From Ostreiculturibacter nitratireducens (GTDB taxonomy: Bacteria; Pseudomonadota; Alphaproteobacteria; Rhodobacterales; Rhodobacteraceae), in NCBI RefSeq assembly GCF_032670585.1, contig NZ_JAVQHL010000002.1, positions 1,240,001-1,304,000 on the forward strand: a stretch of 64,000 bases of DNA, in the 5' to 3' direction. Numbering within the stretch: the stretch's first letter is position 1; the number at the start of each line of letters is the position of its first letter. Below are positions 26,023-34,526 of this stretch, piece by piece. Under the pieces are notes generated by a model. It did no database searches and had not been told where the DNA came from. It was given only the letters and a program-made list of their open reading frames with translations. Both the position numbers and the translations under genes were made by a program.

Positions 26023-27045
26023 TCAGTTCTTCGACTTGTCGACCATCTTGCCCTTGGAGATCCAGGGCATCATGGCGCGCAGCTTCTCACCGACCTGTTC
26101 GATCTGGTGCTCGTCGTTCAGGCGGCGGGTCGCCTTGAAGAACGGTTGGCCAACGGCGTTTTCCTGCATGAAGTCGCGCACGAACTTGCCGGTCTGGATG
26201 TCGCGGAGGACCTCCTTCATCCGCGCCTTGGTCTCGTCGTAAGGCAGGATGCGCGGGCCCGAGACATACTCGCCGTATTCGGCGGTGTTCGAGATCGAGT
26301 AGTTCATGTTCGCGATGCCGCCTTCGTAGATCAGGTCCACGATCAGCTTCACTTCGTGCAGGCACTCGAAATAGGCCATTTCCGGCTCGTAGCCGGCTTC
26401 GACGAGCGTCTCGAAGCCCATGCGGATCAGTTCGACGAGGCCGCCGCACAGCACGGCCTGCTCGCCGAACAGGTCGGTTTCGCATTCCTGGCGGAAGTTC
26501 GTCTCGATGATGCCCGAGCGGCCGCCGCCGATCGCGGAGCAGTAGGACAGGCCGATCTCGAGCGCCTTGCCCGTGGCGTCGTTGTGAACCGCCACGAGGC
26601 AGGGCACGCCGCCGCCCTTGACGTATTCGCCGCGCACCGTATGGCCGGGGCCCTTCGGCGCCATCATGATGACGTCGACGCCCGGCTTCGGCTCGATCAG
26701 GCCGAAGTGGACGTTGAGGCCGTGGGCGAACGCGATCGCCGCGCCTTCGCGGAGGTTGTCGTGGACATACTTCTTGTAGGTCTCGGCCTGAAGTTCGTCG
26801 GGCATGGTGAACATGATCAGGTCGCACCAGGCAGCGGCTTCCGCGATGCCCATGACCTTGAGGCCTTCGGCTTCGGCCTTTTTCGCCGACGGCGAGCCAT
26901 CACGGAGCGCGACGACGACGTTCTTCGCACCCGAATCACGCAGGTTCAGCGCGTGGGCGTGGCCCTGCGAGCCATAGCCGAGGATGGCGACCTTCTTGTC
27001 CTTGATGAGGTTGATATCGCAGTCGCGATCGTAATAGACGCGCAT
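26023..27045 (-). CDS. ilvC: Ketol-acid reductoisomerase
   Basis: This 340-residue class I enzyme performs NADPH-dependent isomeroreduction in valine/isoleucine synthesis. It has GYGSQGHAHALNLRDSG near residue 25 for the cofactor, FAHGLNVHFG, MMAPKGPGHTVR and the metal-ligand region DLFGEQAVLCGG. The ATG at 27045 (MRVYYDRD) has AGAAGGAG before it; the upstream in-frame start at 27090 adds an unconserved leader. It diverges from two Lrp-type genes, which probably regulate it. Confidence 0.97.
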   Translation of the reverse strand: MRVYYDRDCDINLIKDKKVAILGYGSQGHAHALNLRDSGAKNVVVALRDGSPSAKKAEAEGLKVMGIAEAAAWCDLIMFTMPDELQAETYKKYVHDNLREGAAIAFAHGLNVHFGLIEPKPGVDVIMMAPKGPGHTVRGEYVKGGGVPCLVAVHNDATGKALEIGLSYCSAIGGGRSGIIETNFRQECETDLFGEQAVLCGGLVELIRMGFETLVEAGYEPEMAYFECLHEVKLIVDLIYEGGIANMNYSISNTAEYGEYVSGPRILPYDETKARMKEVLRDIQTGKFVRDFMQENAVGQPFFKATRRLNDEHQIEQVGEKLRAMMPWISKGKMVDKSKN

Positions 27046-27133
27046 CGGGGCGCTCCTTCTCTTTGATGTTCCGGTGCGCACAATACGCACCCCGTCGCGA
27101 ATGCCCGTGCATTGTTTGACTAATTCCCCAGTT

Positions 27134-27153
27134 TGAGAGAAATTTCATTCTCA
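27134..27153. promoter_or_regulatory. Candidate Lrp-type operator in the ilvC/lrp divergent region
   Basis: TGAGA and TCTCA half-sites flank an A/T-rich centre (GAAATTTCAT), giving an imperfect 20-bp dyad. It is 24 bp upstream of the first Lrp gene and in the ilvC promoter region. A dyad with an A/T core fits Lrp/AsnC sites; binding is inferred. Confidence 0.45.
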
Positions 27154-27177
27154 GAACGAGGATGATACGAAACAAGC

Positions 27178-27633
27178 ATGCTTGACGATACCGACAGGCG
27201 CCTCCTCCGCCAGCTGCTCGCCGATCCGGGCCTTCCGACGGCGGAGTTGGCATCCCGCGCCGGCGTGACGCCGGCGACCGCGTGGCGGCGGCTCGAAAAG
27301 CTCCGCGCACAGGGTATCCTCAAGGGGGAGGAGGCCGTGATCGACTGGCGGGCGCTCGGCTGGGAGGTCGAGGTGTCGCTCCGCTTCACGCTCGACAAGA
27401 CGAATCCCCGCGCCTTCGACGAATTCCTCGAGGCCGCTCGCGCCGTGCCCGAGGTGATCGAGATCCAGACCTTCCTTGGTCGGGTGGATGTGCGGCTGAA
27501 CGTCATCGCCCGCGACATGGGGCATTACCAGGAAATCTACCGCAGCCGCATCCTGACGCTTCCGCATATCGCCGACATCGAGGCCCTGATGCTCGTGTCC
27601 ACCGTCAAGGATGAAGGGAGCCTGCCGCTGTGA
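27178..27633 (+). CDS. Lrp/AsnC-family transcriptional regulator (first of pair)
   Basis: The 151-residue protein has an N-terminal winged helix (LDDTDRRLLRQLLADPGLPTA, then RAGVTPATAWRRLEKLRAQGIL) and a C-terminal RAM effector domain (about 70-150) with VIEIQTFLGRVDVRLNVIARD. It probably senses an amino acid and controls the divergent ilvC. The stop overlaps the start of the second regulator. Confidence 0.9.
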   Translation: MLDDTDRRLLRQLLADPGLPTAELASRAGVTPATAWRRLEKLRAQGILKGEEAVIDWRALGWEVEVSLRFTLDKTNPRAFDEFLEAARAVPEVIEIQTFLGRVDVRLNVIARDMGHYQEIYRSRILTLPHIADIEALMLVSTVKDEGSLPL

Positions 27634-28088
27634 CGGACCTCGATGATACCGACCGCGCGCTGCTGCGCCTGCTGGCGGCCAACGCGACGATCAGCGCGGG
27701 CGAGGCGGGCCGCCGAACCGGACTTTCCCAGCCCGCCGCCTGGCGCCGTATCCGCCGCCTGGAGGAGGCTGGCGTGCTCAGAGGGCGCCGCGTCGTTCTC
27801 GACCTGGCCGCGCTCGGTTTCGGAGTGACGGTGTTCCTGGGTGTCAAGCTGGCGACCAAGGGGCGCGTCAGCCTCGAAGACTTCGAGCGCGCCGTGACCG
27901 CCATCCCCGAGGTACAGATCGTCCAGCACGTTCTCGGTCTTTACGATTATCGTCTGCGCGTCACCGCCCGAGATCTTGCCGATTTCGAGCGCGTCCTCCG
28001 CAGGCGCATCATGACGCTGCCGGGCGTGGGTCAGGTCGAGGCCAACGTGCTTCTCTCCGAGGAACGGCGCCCTGGCCCCCTGGGGTGA
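27630..28088 (+). CDS. Lrp/AsnC-family transcriptional regulator (second of pair)
   Basis: The 152-residue protein has the same winged helix plus RAM layout (LDDTDRALLRLLAANATISAG; RRTGLSQPAAWRRIRRLEEAGVL; VQIVQHVLGLYDYRLRVTARD). The GTG start overlaps the previous stop, so the two are translationally coupled. They may form hetero-oligomers. This is a tandem duplication with clear divergence. Confidence 0.9.
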   Translation: MTDLDDTDRALLRLLAANATISAGEAGRRTGLSQPAAWRRIRRLEEAGVLRGRRVVLDLAALGFGVTVFLGVKLATKGRVSLEDFERAVTAIPEVQIVQHVLGLYDYRLRVTARDLADFERVLRRRIMTLPGVGQVEANVLLSEERRPGPLG

Positions 28089-28224
28089 TCGCCGCCTTTC
28101 CTCCGGCCGCGGATTTGCCGGGGAGGCACCCGCCGACGTGCCGTTTCCACGGCATACCGACGTAGACTTTGCCTTCCCGCCGCGCCTGCGCTAACCCCTT
28201 GGGAAACACATCAGGGAGGGCCAG

Positions 28225-29352
28225 ATGACCACGTTTCGTTCCAAGGTGGACCCCGACGGGCTCCAGGAATTCTCGGTGGTCTTCACCGACCGCTCGCTCA
28301 ACCACATGTCGCAGGCCTTCCAGAAGGTCATGCGCGACATCTCCGCTACGCTGCGAGAGGTCTACAACGCCGAGGGCGTCGCCCTCGTGCCCGGAGGCGG
28401 CACCTGCGCAATGGAGGCGGTCGCGCGGCAATTCGCGGGCGGGGCGCACGCGCTCATCGTCCGGAATGGCTGGTTCTCCTACCGCTGGACCCAGATATTC
28501 GAGGCGGGCGGCTTCGCTGCCGAAACAACCGTCGCCATGGCCCGGCAAACCGGTAACGGCACGACGGCCCCCTATGCGCCGGCGCCCATCGAAGAGGTGA
28601 CCGCGAAGATCCGTGAGGCGAAGCCCGACGTCGTCTTCGCGCCCCATGTCGAGACCTCCGCCGGCATGATCCTGCCCGACGACTATCTCAAGGCCCTCGC
28701 CGACGCAGCGCACGAGGTTGGCGCGCTCTTCGTGCTGGACTGCATCGCGTCGGGCTGCATCTGGGTCGACATGAAGGAAGTCGGCGTCGACGTCCTCATC
28801 TCTGCGCCGCAGAAGGGCTGGTCCGCGTCTCCCTCCGCCGGCCTGGTGATGTTCTCGCCCGCGGCACTTGCGCGGATCGAGGACACGGCGTCGTCGAGCT
28901 TCGCGCTCGACCTCAAGAAATGGCTGCAGATCATGCGCGCCTACGAGGGGGGCGGGCACGCCTACCACGCGACACTCCCCACCGACGCGCTGCGGGATTT
29001 CCGCGACACGATGCTGGAGGCGAAGGATCACGGTTTCGAGCGCCTGAAAGAGGCGCAGTGGCGCCTCGGCACCGGCGTCCGGACGATGCTGGCCGAGAAG
29101 GGCGTCCTCTCCGTCGCGGCCACGGGCTTCGCTGCTCCGGGGGTCGTGGTCAGCTATACCGACGACCCCGAGATCCAGAACGGCAAGAAGTTCGCGGCGC
29201 TCGGCATGCAGATCGCGGCGGGCGTGCCGCTTCAGGTCGGCGAGGCGGAAGGCTTCCGCACCTTTCGAATCGGGCTCTTCGGCCTCGACAAGCTCTATGA
29301 CGTCGATGGCACGATCGGCCGCCTGAAGGCTGTGCTCGACAAGGTGATCTAG
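28225..29352 (+). CDS. Class V aminotransferase (PLP)
   Basis: The 375-residue PLP enzyme is of the serine/alanine-glyoxylate aminotransferase type. The lysine is in ISAPQKGWSASPSAG (about residue 195), the upstream D in VLDCIASG, and VPGGGTCAMEAVARQFAGG binds the PLP phosphate. The substrate pair is not evident. The start follows GGGAGGG. Its stop overlaps the convergent UbiH-type gene by four bases. Confidence 0.88.
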   Translation: MTTFRSKVDPDGLQEFSVVFTDRSLNHMSQAFQKVMRDISATLREVYNAEGVALVPGGGTCAMEAVARQFAGGAHALIVRNGWFSYRWTQIFEAGGFAAETTVAMARQTGNGTTAPYAPAPIEEVTAKIREAKPDVVFAPHVETSAGMILPDDYLKALADAAHEVGALFVLDCIASGCIWVDMKEVGVDVLISAPQKGWSASPSAGLVMFSPAALARIEDTASSSFALDLKKWLQIMRAYEGGGHAYHATLPTDALRDFRDTMLEAKDHGFERLKEAQWRLGTGVRTMLAEKGVLSVAATGFAAPGVVVSYTDDPEIQNGKKFAALGMQIAAGVPLQVGEAEGFRTFRIGLFGLDKLYDVDGTIGRLKAVLDKVI

Positions 29353-30548
29353 CGCAGGCCGAGCCCTGTGCGCATCAACGTCTTGCGGACGGGGCCGAGC
29401 GAATAGAGCGCGTTGAGCGCCCCGGCGCGCAGATCGCGGAGCGGCTGCGCGCCGAGCATAGAAGCGCGGTTCAGAAGATCGATTCCCGTGACGCGCGCCG
29501 CGACCTCCGGGTGGCGGCGGCGTTCATAGGCCTGGAGCATCTTCGCTTCGCCGAGACCGCCGGGATCGGCCCGCGCCAGGTCCAGCAGCGTTCCGATATC
29601 GGCGAGCGACATGTTGAGCCCCTGCGCCCCGATCGGCGGCACCACATGCGCTGCCTCCGCGACGAGCGCCACGCGCTCCGCCGTCATCCGCGCCGCGATC
29701 TGGCTGATGATAGGCCATACCGATCGCCGCGTGACCAGCGTCAGCGGTCCGAACATTGCGCAGGACCGTTCGTTCATCGCCGCCTCGAACGCCTCGACGG
29801 GCAGCGCTGCAAGCCGGTCCGCCTCCGCCGACCGTTCCATCCAGACGATGGCCGAGCAGGGTTTCCCGTCACGGTCGGGCAGGGGCACCAGCGTGAAGGG
29901 GCCGCCGGAGCGGTGGATCTCGGTCGAGACGTTGTTGTGGGGGATCGGGTGTGTCACCGCGAAGGCCAGCGCCTTCTGGCCGTAGCGAGTGGTCTTTACC
30001 GAGATCCCCACCGCCTCGCGCACCGGGCTGCCCCGACCGTCCGCCGCGACCACGAGCCGCGCGGTAATCCGCGCGCCGTCAGAAAGCGTCACCCGGGCTT
30101 CGCCCTCGCGCGTGAAGACGCCCTTCGTTCCGATCCCCGGCCGGAAATCGACGTTCGGGAGTTCCGCGAGCCGTGCGGCCATCTCGCGCCGCAAGAGCCA
30201 GTTCGGCAGGTTCCACCCGAAGGGGGCGTCCGAAATCTCTGCCGCGTCGAAGTCCTTCACGATCCGCGGCTCGGGCACTTCTCCACCCGCGTCCACGATC
30301 CGCATCACCTGAAGTGGCGCCGCATGCGGTGCCAGACGCTCCCAAAGCCCTGCGGCCTCCAGAACGGCGACCGAGGGATTCAGGATCGCCGTCGTGCGCA
30401 TGTCCGCTCCGGCGGCCGTCGCTTCGGTGACAGGCGGCGCGGGGTCCACGCAGACCACCGAGAACCCGGCGGAGCCAAAGGCGGCGGCCGCGGAAAGGCC
30501 CGCGACGCCACCGCCGGAAATCAGGATGTCAGTCGTAGTAAGGGTCAT
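29349..30548 (-). CDS. UbiH/UbiF-family FAD-dependent hydroxylase
   Basis: This 399-residue flavoprotein monooxygenase has the Rossmann motif ISGGGVAGLSAAAAFG near the N-terminus, ADGRGSPVREAVG (the DG motif, about 165) and VALVAEAAHVVPPIGAQGLNMSLADI (the GD-like FAD motif, with GEAAH-type A for D). It likely hydroxylates the ubiquinone ring. The ATG at 30548 (MTLTTTDIL) is chosen over upstream in-frame starts. Confidence 0.88.
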   Translation of the reverse strand: MTLTTTDILISGGGVAGLSAAAAFGSAGFSVVCVDPAPPVTEATAAGADMRTTAILNPSVAVLEAAGLWERLAPHAAPLQVMRIVDAGGEVPEPRIVKDFDAAEISDAPFGWNLPNWLLRREMAARLAELPNVDFRPGIGTKGVFTREGEARVTLSDGARITARLVVAADGRGSPVREAVGISVKTTRYGQKALAFAVTHPIPHNNVSTEIHRSGGPFTLVPLPDRDGKPCSAIVWMERSAEADRLAALPVEAFEAAMNERSCAMFGPLTLVTRRSVWPIISQIAARMTAERVALVAEAAHVVPPIGAQGLNMSLADIGTLLDLARADPGGLGEAKMLQAYERRRHPEVAARVTGIDLLNRASMLGAQPLRDLRAGALNALYSLGPVRKTLMRTGLGLR

Positions 30549-30607
30549 CTTCGCCACCTCCGGGCGGAACATAGTCCGGCCCGAGGGCGGCTCCAAGCGT
30601 CAAGCTG

Positions 30608-30844
30608 TCACTTGCCGACGGTGATGAGCACGAGCGTGGTCATGATGACCGGGACGGCGCTGAGCGCGGCGATCCCGAGCGCTGGCATCCCCCAGACGGC
30701 GACAGCCGCGACCACGCACGCGACGAGAAGCGCCATCGCCGCCATGATCTTGCCCTCGGTCGATCCGATCGCCCGGAGGAGCGCGCCGATGAGGGGCAGG
30801 GAGGCGGGCGAGGTGGCGTAGTTCTGGGTGGTCTCGACGGTCAT
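30608..30844 (-). CDS. Small two-helix membrane protein, unknown
   Basis: A 78-residue frame (MTVETTQNYATSPASLPL) has two hydrophobic segments (IMAAMALLVACVVAAVAVWG and ALGIAALSAVPVIMTTLVLI). An AGGAG ribosome site precedes the ATG at 30844. It is 59 bp upstream of the UbiH-like gene on the same strand. No family is recognised. Confidence 0.7.
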   Translation of the reverse strand: MTVETTQNYATSPASLPLIGALLRAIGSTEGKIMAAMALLVACVVAAVAVWGMPALGIAALSAVPVIMTTLVLITVGK

Positions 30845-30950
30845 GCGCAATCTCCTGTTCGCGTGTGCGGCGCCATATGGAGCGCGATGGCAGGAACGGA
30901 AATGAGAGGTTTTGTCGCAGCGCGGCAACGGGCCGCAAACCTCGCGACGA

Positions 30951-31598
30951 TCACCCCCGAAGCCTTGCGAGGAAGGCCGCGAGATCGTCGGTGTGATGAT
31001 GGATATGCGGCGCCGGTTCAGGCTCTGGCGAGACGTGGACGGTGCGCATCCCCATCTCGTGCGGGGCGGCGAGATTGCGCGGATCGTCCTCGAACATCGC
31101 TGCCTTTTCAGGCGCGATTCCGTCCAGTGCGAAGACCGTCTCGAAGGCCAGCCGCTCTGGTTTCGGCCGGAATCCAGCGTGTTCCACCCCATAGATCGCG
31201 TCGAACAGCCCGCCCAGACCGCGCTTCTCGACCACCCGTTCGGCATAGGAGGCCGAGCCGTTCGTGTAGACGATCCGCCGGCCTTGCAGCGCCGCGATTC
31301 CGTCGCGCAGCGCAGGGTCCGGCGCGAGCTGATCGAGCGAGATGTCGTGGACATCGGTCAGGTAGGGCCCGGGGTCCACCCCGTGTTCGTGCATCAGCCC
31401 CGCGAGCGTCGTGCCGTAGAGCGCCCAGTAGTGCTTGCGCAGCCTGTCCGCCTCGTCACGCGCGACGCCGAGCGTTTCCATCACGTAGGCCGTCATCCGG
31501 ACCTCGATCTGGTCGAAGAGCCGGGCCTCGGGTGGGTAGAGCGTGTTGTCGAGGTCGAAGACCCAGGACCGGACATGTGAGAAATCGGTGTCGCGCAT
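30951..31598 (-). CDS. HAD-family pyrimidine 5'-nucleotidase-like hydrolase
   Basis: The 215-residue HAD hydrolase resembles the Sdt1/Phm8 group. Motif I is FDLDNTLYP (D15 nucleophile region), motif II VYTNGS, the lysine lies in RPKPERLAFE and motif III is MFEDDPRNL. The family dephosphorylates pyrimidine nucleotides or related small phosphates. Not linked to neighbours. Confidence 0.88.
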   Translation of the reverse strand: MRDTDFSHVRSWVFDLDNTLYPPEARLFDQIEVRMTAYVMETLGVARDEADRLRKHYWALYGTTLAGLMHEHGVDPGPYLTDVHDISLDQLAPDPALRDGIAALQGRRIVYTNGSASYAERVVEKRGLGGLFDAIYGVEHAGFRPKPERLAFETVFALDGIAPEKAAMFEDDPRNLAAPHEMGMRTVHVSPEPEPAPHIHHHTDDLAAFLARLRG

Positions 31599-31768
31599 GG
31601 GCGGAATCTAGGGCGCGCCCCGCGGGCCCGCAACCGGGTCTCTCCAAAGGGCGCGAGGATGTTGTGAAACCCTCGTATTCCACCGCGTACGCTCCGGCCT
31701 TCGCGCTTGCCTAGGCATGCCCCTGCGCTTAGTCTCGCGCCCTGTTCTGATTGCGCCAAGGGAGAGGC

Positions 31769-32401
31769 ATGCAGAAAGACGCCTATTCGCTGATCCTCGA
31801 AGCGATCGATCAGGGCATCTATCGTCCGGGCGACCGGCTGGTGGAATCCGAACTCGCGGAACGGTTCGGGGTGTCCCGCACGCCGATCCGCGAGGCGCTT
31901 CAGCGGCTCGAGACGCAGTCGATGCTGACCCGTGACGGCCGCAGCCTCATCGTCGCCTCGCTCGACCACAACCAGCTCGCCGAGCTCTACGTCGTCCGGG
32001 CCGAACTTGAAGGTCTCGCGGCGAAGCTCGCGGCGAAGCACGCGACTGAAGAGGAGGTGCGCGTCCTGCGCGAGATGGTGGAGGCCGACCGCGCGCATCT
32101 CGGCGATCCCGGGGCGCTTTCGCGCGCGAACCGCCGGTTCCACAAGCAGATTCACCTCGCTTCGCACAACCGCTACCTGGTTCAGCAGCTCGATCTCGTT
32201 CACCGTTCCATGGCTCTTCTCGCCACGACGTCGCTCGCCGCCGAGGGTCGCGGGGCGGCGGCGCTCGCAGAACATGAAGCGATCGTTGACGCGATCGCCG
32301 CCGGTGACGGGGATGCCGCGCAGGAGGCGCTGAGGGCGCATATTTCGAAAGCCTTTGAGACGCGGCTCAAGCTCGAGGCCGGCGACATCCGGGCTCATTG
32401 A
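31769..32401 (+). CDS. GntR-family regulator with FCD effector domain
   Basis: The 210-residue regulator has a winged helix at 1-70 (GDRLVESELAERFGVSRTPIREALQRLE) and an FCD all-helical ligand domain with conserved histidines and arginines (AKHATEEE, RRFHKQIHLASHN, AEHEAIVDAI). FCD proteins bind metal and small organic acids. The ATG at 31769 follows GGGAGAGG. The target genes are not apparent. Confidence 0.9.
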   Translation: MQKDAYSLILEAIDQGIYRPGDRLVESELAERFGVSRTPIREALQRLETQSMLTRDGRSLIVASLDHNQLAELYVVRAELEGLAAKLAAKHATEEEVRVLREMVEADRAHLGDPGALSRANRRFHKQIHLASHNRYLVQQLDLVHRSMALLATTSLAAEGRGAAALAEHEAIVDAIAAGDGDAAQEALRAHISKAFETRLKLEAGDIRAH

Positions 32402-32462
32402 GCGTTCGCCCGGCGCGGCCACGATTGCTCACCCAGTCGATCGGGACAGCGTCGGTCGCGCG

Positions 32463-34433
32463 TCAGCCCTGCACGCGGCTCTCCCCAGTCTTCAGCGGGA
32501 CCTCCCTGAGAACGGACACCTTCGCAACTCCTTGGTCGAAGACGCCGTGTTGGGTCTTGTCCCAGTAGAAGGGCCGGGTCAGCACCTCCGCGATCCCTTT
32601 CCAGGCGGCCAGGGCCCCTAGCGGGAAATAGACATGCAGCGTCGGCACCCACGGCAGCAGGTGGCGGTGCTTCGGTCCCCGAACCGCCCAGGCCAGAACC
32701 GCGACGTTCAGAAGTTCCGTCGACAGGAACACCGCGGTGAGGCCGGAAAGCATGGAGCCCCGGAGAGCGTCCGCGAAGGGGTGCGGTAAGCCAAGCGGCA
32801 CGAGCCAGAGCGACCACAAGAGGGGGGCGAACAGGAACTGGCTCAGCGTGCCGAGAAACAGGATCTGGACCCCAAGGAACCGCTTGGCTCCGAGTTGGCG
32901 CCACAGCAGGGCGGGGTCGCGCATGTGGACCGCCCAGGTCATCGCGTAGCCCTTGAGCCAGCGCGAACGTTGTTTGATCCAAGGGATCGTGCGGCAATTC
33001 GGCTCTTCCTCGGTCACCGTGTCGATAAGTTCCGCCCGATATCCGGCGCGCGCGAGCCTGAGCCCCAGGTCGGCATCCTCCGTCACGTTGTAGGAATCCC
33101 AGCCTCCGAGCGTTTCCAGAGCCGCGCGACGGAAGAACAGCGTCGTGCCGCCCAGGGGCACGACGAAACCGAGCCGCGCAAGACCGGGCAGGATGACCCG
33201 GAACCAGGCCGCATATTCCGCGGTGAAGCACCGCGAAAGCCAGTTGGTGCGGGGGTTGTAGTAGTCCAGCACGCCCTGAAGGCAGGCCACCTCGGGTCCG
33301 CGTTCGTGGAACCGCCGCACGATCCTGTGGATCTGTTCGGGCTCCGGCGCGTCCTCCGCGTCGTAGACGCCGATGATCGACCCGCGCGCGAAGTTCATCG
33401 CGAAGTTCAATGCGCGCGGCTTCGTCTTGATAGGGCCTCCCGGAACGATCACGACGCGCATCCAGCGGGGCAGCCGTGTCTCCGATAGTGCCTCGCGCGT
33501 CAGGAGGTCGTCTTCCTCGGCAACGAGGATGATGTCGAGGAGTTCGCGTGGGTACGTGAGCCGGCCGAGTCGCCGGATCAGCCGGGGCGCGATGTCGCGT
33601 TCCCGGTAGAGCGGTACGAGGATCGAGACAACCGGAAGCCGGGCGATCGTGGGGGGAGGGGAGTGGGGCCGGGAGCTTCCTTTCTGTCGCAGGCCGTGCA
33701 GATGGCTGACGAAAGCGGCGAGCTTCAACCCGGCCGTCAACACGAGCGTCAGGAGTGTCCAGACGAAGAAGGCCGTGAAGAGTGCGAAAGGCGCGAAGAT
33801 CGCCGCTGCGAGGAGACACGCCGCCATGGCCGGAAAAAGCCACGGCCTATCGCGCGGTCCAGTCCGCCGGCAGCTCAGCGCCGCCTCGACCTGTGTTTCC
33901 GCCTGCCGGATCAGGGCGGTCCGCCGCGTACCGAGCAGCGCTGCATGCAAGTCGCGCTCGGACGCCAGCGCCATGACGAAGGGGGCGAGAGATGGTGGTA
34001 GACGCGTCTGGAGGCGGCCGAACTCCTCCGGGCGCGAGGTCATGATGACCGTTGCGCCGGCCATCCGCTTCCACGGCAGGATTCCGTGCCTGAGGCAAAA
34101 GCCGGGACCAAGGGCGTCGATCAGCCTGGGATCCGGCGGGGATTCCAGCGGGTCGATGGCCTTCACGCCCCATTGCAGCTCGAGCGCGGCAATGAGCGCG
34201 TCCTCGGTGATCCAGCCATGCGTGAGAAGGATGTCGCCAATGCGCACGTCTTCCCGCTGCCGCATGGCAATGGCCTTGAGGACGTCTCCCGGTTCGACCG
34301 CTCCCATCTCGGCCAGGATCTGGCCGAGCGGCCTGCGCTCGCGCAGCGGCGCGGGGCTCGTCTCCGTCGCAGGCCGCGCCAAGGGCCGGGAAACGGCGGC
34401 GGGCGGCAGGCGGTGGATTTGCGCGGGCGGCAT
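32463..34433 (-). CDS. Membrane glycosyltransferase family 2 with N-terminal MshEN-like domain
   Basis: The 656-residue protein starts with an MshEN/T2SSE_N-like region (about 33-175). It has two LG-type half motifs, RPLGQILAEMGAVEPGDVLKAI and RIGDILLTHGWITEDALIAAL, the kind that bind c-di-GMP. After two transmembrane helices comes a GT2 catalytic domain with VYDAEDAPEP, TEDADLGLRL and QRSRWLKGYAMTW (QxxRW), then more membrane segments. It would make or export a polysaccharide, perhaps under c-di-GMP control. The polymer is not known. Confidence 0.85.
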   Translation of the reverse strand: MPPAQIHRLPPAAVSRPLARPATETSPAPLRERRPLGQILAEMGAVEPGDVLKAIAMRQREDVRIGDILLTHGWITEDALIAALELQWGVKAIDPLESPPDPRLIDALGPGFCLRHGILPWKRMAGATVIMTSRPEEFGRLQTRLPPSLAPFVMALASERDLHAALLGTRRTALIRQAETQVEAALSCRRTGPRDRPWLFPAMAACLLAAAIFAPFALFTAFFVWTLLTLVLTAGLKLAAFVSHLHGLRQKGSSRPHSPPPTIARLPVVSILVPLYRERDIAPRLIRRLGRLTYPRELLDIILVAEEDDLLTREALSETRLPRWMRVVIVPGGPIKTKPRALNFAMNFARGSIIGVYDAEDAPEPEQIHRIVRRFHERGPEVACLQGVLDYYNPRTNWLSRCFTAEYAAWFRVILPGLARLGFVVPLGGTTLFFRRAALETLGGWDSYNVTEDADLGLRLARAGYRAELIDTVTEEEPNCRTIPWIKQRSRWLKGYAMTWAVHMRDPALLWRQLGAKRFLGVQILFLGTLSQFLFAPLLWSLWLVPLGLPHPFADALRGSMLSGLTAVFLSTELLNVAVLAWAVRGPKHRHLLPWVPTLHVYFPLGALAAWKGIAEVLTRPFYWDKTQHGVFDQGVAKVSVLREVPLKTGESRVQG

Positions 34434-34526
34434 TGGGCTGTGGCTCCGGACGTTTGTCCGGAGCTTCCCTCGCAGCCGGTTAAGCCTTGGTTAACGAGCT
34501 ATGGCTCAAGGCGGGGCAGTGCCGTG

